Part shown: piece by piece, positions 23,033-26,088 of the stretch
Layout: each line of letters starts with the position of its first letter
Numbering within the stretch: position 1 is the stretch's first letter
IMG/VR virus record: IMGVR_UViG_3300032092_000209
Coordinates: 1 to 26,088 of that record
Strand: one strand, 5' to 3'
DNA from: a virus
Length of the DNA stretch: 26,088 nucleotides
Position numbers and translations under genes: made by a program
Notes under the pieces: generated by a model
Seen by the model: only the letters and a program-made list of their open reading frames with translations
What the model was told of the DNA's origin: nothing
The model's database searches: none

Positions 23033-23199
23033 GTCCGGCCTTCCAAATACTCTGCCAACCGCTGCACCGTTTGATAGCGCGGATTAGTGCTGTTGCCGTT
23101 GCGGATGTCACTAATGGCATCTTTTGACAGGCCGGTTGCCTTTGCCACTACATCAATGCGCCGATCCTTTAGCGCCTCGCGCACTTTTTCAAGCGTCAT
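23029..23199 (-). CDS. Small HTH transcriptional regulator (Cro/C1-like)
   Basis: A 56-residue protein from ATG 23199, which has GGAG nine bases upstream; an ATG at 23238 would add 13 residues (MKMRQRAVTEKKP) but has only a weak site and lies flush against the putative operator. The sequence TLEKVREALKDRRIDVVAKATGLSKDAISDIRNG with later YQTVQRLAEYLEG follows the helix pattern of XRE/Cro-type DNA-binding domains, recognition helix around LSKDAISDIRNG. There is no dimerisation or cleavage domain. As first gene of the leftward arm, coupled to the methyltransferase by ATGA and next to a dyad, it probably autoregulates and balances the two arms. Confidence 0.8.
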   Translation of the reverse strand: MTLEKVREALKDRRIDVVAKATGLSKDAISDIRNGNSTNPRYQTVQRLAEYLEGRT

Positions 23200-23238
23200 G
23201 GGTTTTTTCTCCGTCACGGCCCGTTGCCGCATTTTCAT

Positions 23239-23269
23239 GCTTTACATCCGCATTGGATGGCTGTAAAGC
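23239..23269. promoter_or_regulatory. Divergent promoter/operator with nested dyads
   Basis: GCTTTACA (23239-23246) and TGTAAAGC (23262-23269) are exact inverted repeats around 15 bases; inside lies CATCC-N5-GGATG (23245-23259). Read either way the site offers TTTACA, a 17-base spacer and TAAAGC, weak sigma70-like -35 and -10 elements that overlap on opposite strands. The 81-base gap separates the leftward HTH gene and the rightward Sak4-like gene, so a two-way promoter controlled by the HTH protein is the simplest reading. The -10 matches are poor and the exact elements are uncertain. Confidence 0.5.
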
Positions 23270-23319
23270 CAAAATCACGCCGCGACCGGATTCGCCGACT
23301 GCGGTGTTGGAGAAAGACA

Positions 23320-23997
23320 ATGGCTATTAACCTAAAGAGAACAGGCGGCCTATCCGCCAATGGTGTTAAAATGTGCGTATATGGCCAGGCAGGCGCTGGC
23401 AAAACAAGCCTGATTTCGACCTTGCCTAATGTTGTGGCAATCAGTGCAGAAGGCGGCTTGCTTTCGATCGCGGGTGCAGACGTGCCTTATATCGAAGTCA
23501 AAAGCCTTGCCGATCTGCACGATGCCTATGCGTGGCTTACCGGCAGTGACGAAGCCAAAGCGTTTCAATCGGTGGCGATTGATTCACTGTCAGAAGTTGC
23601 CGAAGTGGTTTTGAACGCTGAACTTAAAGCCAACAAAGATGGTCGCGCGGCATACGGTGAACTCAGCACCAAAATGAACGAGCTAATCCGCGCTTTCCGT
23701 GATCTGCCCGGCAAGCATGTTTACATGAGCGCCAAGCTGGAAAAGTCACAGGATGAGATGGGGCGCATTCTTTACAATGCGTCCATGCCGGGCAAGTCGC
23801 TTACACAAAGCCTGCCCTACTTCTTTGATCTCGTTATGGCCCTGCGCGTTGAGCGTGATGCCGATGGCAACGCCCACCGCGCGCTGCTGACTGACAGTGA
23901 CGGGCTTTGGCAGGCTAAGGATCGGAGCGGAAGACTGTCTCAGTGGGAAGCGCCAGACTTGGGCGCGATTATTGCCAAGATTGGGGGTGCAGCATGA
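23320..23997 (+). CDS. Sak4-like RecA-fold ATPase (AAA_24), recombinase
   Basis: A 225-residue protein. The start ATG has GGAG eight bases upstream and replaces a longer frame from 23224 whose extra 32 residues cross the promoter region. Walker A GQAGAGKTS is at 22-30 and a Walker B-like SVAIDSL at 84-90, followed by GKHVYMSAKLE (131-141) and a beta-rich end with LTDSDGLWQAKDR. This matches phage nucleotide-binding proteins of the AAA_24 group, which include Sak4-type single-strand annealing/recombination ATPases with a Rad51-like core. Being followed by an SSB-like DUF669 protein and a PD-(D/E)XK nuclease supports a recombination role. First gene of the rightward arm. Confidence 0.82.
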   Translation: MAINLKRTGGLSANGVKMCVYGQAGAGKTSLISTLPNVVAISAEGGLLSIAGADVPYIEVKSLADLHDAYAWLTGSDEAKAFQSVAIDSLSEVAEVVLNAELKANKDGRAAYGELSTKMNELIRAFRDLPGKHVYMSAKLEKSQDEMGRILYNASMPGKSLTQSLPYFFDLVMALRVERDADGNAHRALLTDSDGLWQAKDRSGRLSQWEAPDLGAIIAKIGGAA

Positions 23998-24233
23998 ACA
24001 CGCGCATGGATAACTGGGCTGAACAAGCCGAACGGCGTTTCAACGAGCAGCAACAGGCAATCATTGCCGAAAACGATGCGCGGCGGCGCTTGCGGGATGC
24101 CGCGCCCAAATTGCTGGCTGCCCTAATAGAGTTAGACGCATGGGCAATGAACGAAAGCGGCGCTCACTATCCAAACGGGACATTTGAAATTGTTCGCTCT
24201 GTCATTGCCGAAGCTACAGGTGAAACATGCTGA
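23994..24233 (+). CDS. Small hypothetical protein, coiled
   Basis: A 79-residue protein in ATGA overlap with the Sak4-like gene; GGGGGTG precedes the ATG. The N-terminal half is a charged helix (WAEQAERRFNEQQQAIIAENDARRRLRDA), then APKLLAALIELDAWAM and a C-terminal helix EIVRSVIAEATGE. The LLAAL..L plus terminal A.ATG pattern is common in short phage proteins of unknown function. No catalytic residues are evident. Real status is supported by tight coupling to both neighbours. Confidence 0.68.
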   Translation: MNTRMDNWAEQAERRFNEQQQAIIAENDARRRLRDAAPKLLAALIELDAWAMNESGAHYPNGTFEIVRSVIAEATGETC

Positions 24234-24394
24234 TCGCCCTCGCTATCGCACAAGCGATATTCGCCATCGGCGCTTTGCCGGTGATCAATGGCAACATCCG
24301 TGATCGGCACGTCAATGCAGCATGGGGAAGCATATTTGCTTGTTTGCTGTTTAGCGTGACCGCCTACGTCCTTGCAATGGAAGGTATGCAATGA
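24227..24394 (+). CDS. Small two-helix membrane protein
   Basis: A 55-residue frame filling the gap between its neighbours: its ATG overlaps the previous stop by seven bases and its stop overlaps the next start as ATGA. Two hydrophobic segments, about residues 1-20 (MLIALAIAQAIFAIGALPVI) and 33-51 (WGSIFACLLFSVTAYVLAM), flank a polar loop NGNIRDRHVNA, so a hairpin in the inner membrane is likely. No family is recognised. A membrane protein inside an early recombination operon could act in superinfection exclusion or replication anchoring, but this is speculation. Confidence 0.65.
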   Translation: MLIALAIAQAIFAIGALPVINGNIRDRHVNAAWGSIFACLLFSVTAYVLAMEGMQ

Positions 24395-24774
24395 CCGTGC
24401 CAATTTATCAGCAATGGCTAAACGCCAAGGCAGTTGAAGAAGCCGCCATTAAAACACGCCGCGATCTGGAAGATGCAATGGCGTTTGAGTTGGCCTTGCC
24501 GGCCAATCTTGACGGCACCAGCAACTTTGATTGCGACGGCTACGCGGTGAAGATTGTTGGCCGCATCAATCGCAAGATTGATTCCGACAAGCTGCAATCA
24601 CTGGCGGCAGAGCATGGGCTTGCCGATCATTTGCCCAGCCTGTTCCGGTGGAAGCCGGAAATAAACGCGACGGCATGGAAAGCTGCCGCTGCAACCATCA
24701 CCGAACCGCTGCTTGACGCCATCACGTCCACACCGGGTCGTCCTACGTTTAACATCAGCAAGAAGGAAATCTGA
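24391..24774 (+). CDS. Hypothetical protein of recombination module
   Basis: A 127-residue protein in ATGA overlap with the membrane protein. The N-terminal helix WLNAKAVEEAAIKTRRDLEDAM is followed by a small beta segment (SNFDCDGYAVKIVGRINRKIDSDKLQSL) and FRWKPEINATAWKAA, ending GRPTFNISKKE. I have seen proteins of this layout next to DUF669 and Sak4-like genes in phages, but no function is known to me. No nuclease or ATPase motif. Two bases separate its stop from the DUF669 start. Confidence 0.68.
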   Translation: MTVPIYQQWLNAKAVEEAAIKTRRDLEDAMAFELALPANLDGTSNFDCDGYAVKIVGRINRKIDSDKLQSLAAEHGLADHLPSLFRWKPEINATAWKAAAATITEPLLDAITSTPGRPTFNISKKEI

Positions 24775-24776
24775 CA

Positions 24777-25283
24777 ATGGCTAACCTTGGAGAGAGCTTT
24801 AACGCTGACGATCTGCCCACAGGCAACAGCGGCGAATATGAATTGCTGCCAGAGGGCCTTTATTCGGCCATGATCGCCAAGGCAGAAGTCGGGCAGACCA
24901 AATCCGGCACCGGCACAAAGATTGATTTGCGCCTCGACATCACCGGGCCGACGCATCAAGGCCGGGTGATCTTTGCGGCGATCAACATCCGCAACCAGTC
25001 TGCCAAGGCAGAGGAAATTGGGCGGCAGCAGCTTGGTGAGATCATGCGCGCCATCGGCCTGCCACGGCTTGAAGATAGCGACCAGCTTGTCGGTGGCCAG
25101 TTGCAGATCAAGGTGAAGGTGCGCCAGCCGTCACCGGATGACGTAGCGCGTGGCTACAGCCAGCCCCGCAATGATGTTGGCGGCTATCGCGCCTTGGCTG
25201 GCGGCGGGCTTCCTGCACCGGTTGCTGCCAAGGCTGCCGCTGCACCGGCTGCCTCTAGCGCCAAACCGCCCTGGGCAAAGTAA
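24777..25283 (+). CDS. DUF669 family protein, probable SSB-like
   Basis: A 168-residue protein with AAGGA upstream. The core (GEYELLPEGLYSAMIAKAEVG, TGTKIDLRLDITGPTHQGRVIF, then EIGRQQLGEIMRAIGLPRL and QLQIKVKVRQ) matches DUF669, a group usually found in phage recombination/replication operons and thought to act like single-strand DNA-binding proteins. The C-terminal part is an Ala/Pro-rich flexible tail ending PPWAK, without the acidic tip of bacterial SSB. Between Sak4-like ATPase and nuclease it could coat single strands and aid annealing. A stem-loop follows ten bases after the stop. Confidence 0.8.
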   Translation: MANLGESFNADDLPTGNSGEYELLPEGLYSAMIAKAEVGQTKSGTGTKIDLRLDITGPTHQGRVIFAAINIRNQSAKAEEIGRQQLGEIMRAIGLPRLEDSDQLVGGQLQIKVKVRQPSPDDVARGYSQPRNDVGGYRALAGGGLPAPVAAKAAAAPAASSAKPPWAK

Positions 25284-25318
25284 CAACAAAAAATGGGGCT
25301 GGTGATGAGCCAGCCCCA
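25282..25318 (-). terminator. Stem-loop; intrinsic terminator if read leftward
   Basis: TGGGGCTGG (25294-25302) pairs with CCAGCCCCA (25310-25318) around TGATGAG. On the minus strand the stem is followed by UUUUUUGUUGU, the classical shape of an intrinsic terminator for leftward RNA. In the rightward transcript the stem lies ten bases after the DUF669 stop and lacks a proper U run, so there it would act at most as a weak attenuator or RNA stabiliser. The stem core equals that after the capsid gene. Confidence 0.5.
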
Positions 25319-25342
25319 AGTTGTTCACGGGAGGAGACAAAC

Positions 25343-26088
25343 ATGGCAAAGCTGCCGGAAGTCATTATAGCCGATCAAAGTGCCGTGGCAAGCCTGATAG
25401 ATGCTCATCACGCTGCCAAGCGTGAACGGCCACGCCAGCACCTAGGCGCAAGCCTGCTTGGCCATCATTGTGATCGGTGGTTGTGGCTATCGTTTCGCTG
25501 GGCTGTTGTCGAACAGTTTGAAGGCCGCATTCTGCGCTTGTTCCGCCGTGGCCACAATGAAGAATCTACCATCATCACCGATCTGGAAGCGATCGGCATC
25601 ACGGTTCGCGGCCAGCAAAACCGCGTTGATTTTGGCGCGCATGTTAGCGGCTCCATTGATGGGATTGGCCTTGGCATTCCCGAAGCGCCAAATACGGAGC
25701 ATTTGCTAGAGTTTAAGACGCATGGCAAAAAGAGCTTTGACGATCTGGCGGCTAAAGGTGTTCGCGTCTCTAAGTGGCAGCACTATGTGCAGATGCAACT
25801 ATACATGGCCGGGCTTGGCTTAACGCGGGCGCTCTATGTCGCCGTTTGCAAGGATGATGATCGGCTGCACTGTGAACGCGTGCGATATGACAAGGAGACC
25901 GCCGATCGCTTTATTGAGCTAGGCCGGGCGATTACTTTGGCCGATCGTATGCCGCCGCCTATCAGCACCGATCCGACATGGTATCAATGCGGCTGGTGTC
26001 CCGCCAAGGCCATGTGCCATAAATCACAGCCGACCAAAGAAGTGAACTGCCGCACATGCGCCCACGCGACGCCGAAAGAGGATTCAAC
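25343..26088 (+). CDS. Cas4/RecB-like PD-(D/E)XK nuclease with iron-sulfur cysteines, cut by window edge
   Basis: The frame starts at ATG 25343 after a strong GGGAGGAG site and is open to the edge (248 codons). PD-(D/E)XK residues are clear: RRGHNEE with His71, SGSIDGIG with Asp106, LLEFKT with Glu123 and Lys125, and the QMQLYM motif at 150-155. Cys43 plus Cys216, Cys219 and Cys225 give the C-Xn-C-X2-C-X5-C set of iron-sulfur nucleases such as Cas4 and AddB. A further Cys236-X2-Cys239 begins what may be a zinc ribbon beyond the window. It should degrade or resect DNA ends for the Sak4-like and DUF669 proteins; the polarity is not visible. No Cas1 or Cas2 gene is near, so a CRISPR role is unlikely. 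Confidence 0.85.
   Translation, partial: MAKLPEVIIADQSAVASLIDAHHAAKRERPRQHLGASLLGHHCDRWLWLSFRWAVVEQFEGRILRLFRRGHNEESTIITDLEAIGITVRGQQNRVDFGAHVSGSIDGIGLGIPEAPNTEHLLEFKTHGKKSFDDLAAKGVRVSKWQHYVQMQLYMAGLGLTRALYVAVCKDDDRLHCERVRYDKETADRFIELGRAITLADRMPPPISTDPTWYQCGWCPAKAMCHKSQPTKEVNCRTCAHATPKEDS

Noticed and set aside
23224-23319. Upstream extension of the Sak4-like ATPase from ATG 23224
   Set aside because: It would cross the divergent dyad, its 32 residues look random (Arg/His/Pro-rich), and ATG 23320 has a strong GGAG at proper distance.
1-26088. Gene transfer agent instead of a phage
   Set aside because: A replication primase-helicase, methyltransferase, recombination module and HTH switch are all present with head and tail genes, which fits a replicating phage or prophage better.
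25343-26088. Cas4 of a CRISPR adaptation module
   Set aside because: The cysteine layout fits, but the gene lies in a phage recombination operon with Sak4-like and DUF669 genes and no cas1, cas2 or repeats.

Overview
The window is a contiguous piece of a tailed double-stranded DNA phage (or prophage) genome with siphovirus architecture: terminase, DUF4055-type portal, HK97-fold-like capsid, tail tube, tail-assembly chaperone pair and a long tape measure, with no sheath or baseplate genes. The host is probably a Gram-negative, moderately GC-rich bacterium; overall protein style and base composition suggest an alphaproteobacterium, but nothing here proves it. No integrase, tRNA, insertion sequence or CRISPR array was seen.

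Layout. From about 23.2 kb down to position 1 every gene runs leftward (minus strand), densely packed with ATGA, GTGA or TAATG junctions. In transcription order these are: a small HTH regulator and a C5-cytosine methyltransferase (carrying a possible nested out-of-frame ORF); a Toprim primase-helicase; a G-rich repeat cluster; a DUF3310 protein; the terminase subunits; portal; a collagen-like fibre protein; a MuF-like minor head protein; scaffold; major capsid; head-tail joining proteins; tail terminator and completion proteins; tail tube; tail-assembly chaperones G and T (probable +1 frameshift); tape measure; a tail-tip protein; a mosaic tail fibre; a fibre-associated protein; and a lysis module (holin, metallophosphoesterase, endolysin cut by the left edge).

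From 23.3 kb to the right edge the genes run rightward and form a recombination module: a Sak4-like RecA-fold ATPase, three small proteins (one a 55-residue membrane protein), a DUF669 SSB-like protein, and a Cas4/RecB-like PD-(D/E)XK nuclease with an apparent iron-sulfur cysteine set, cut by the right edge. Between the arms is an 81-bp gap with a symmetric dyad that can be read as a divergent promoter/operator for the HTH protein.

Most notable are: the tail-chaperone frameshift; an ORF with its own strong ribosome site nested out of frame in the methyltransferase; the telomere-like G-tract and hexamer cluster at 19.73-19.85 kb; stem-loops placed 10-13 nt after the stop codons of capsid, tail tube and the SSB-like protein (two sharing the same stem); and a receptor-binding fibre with alternating GC-rich and AT-rich modules.
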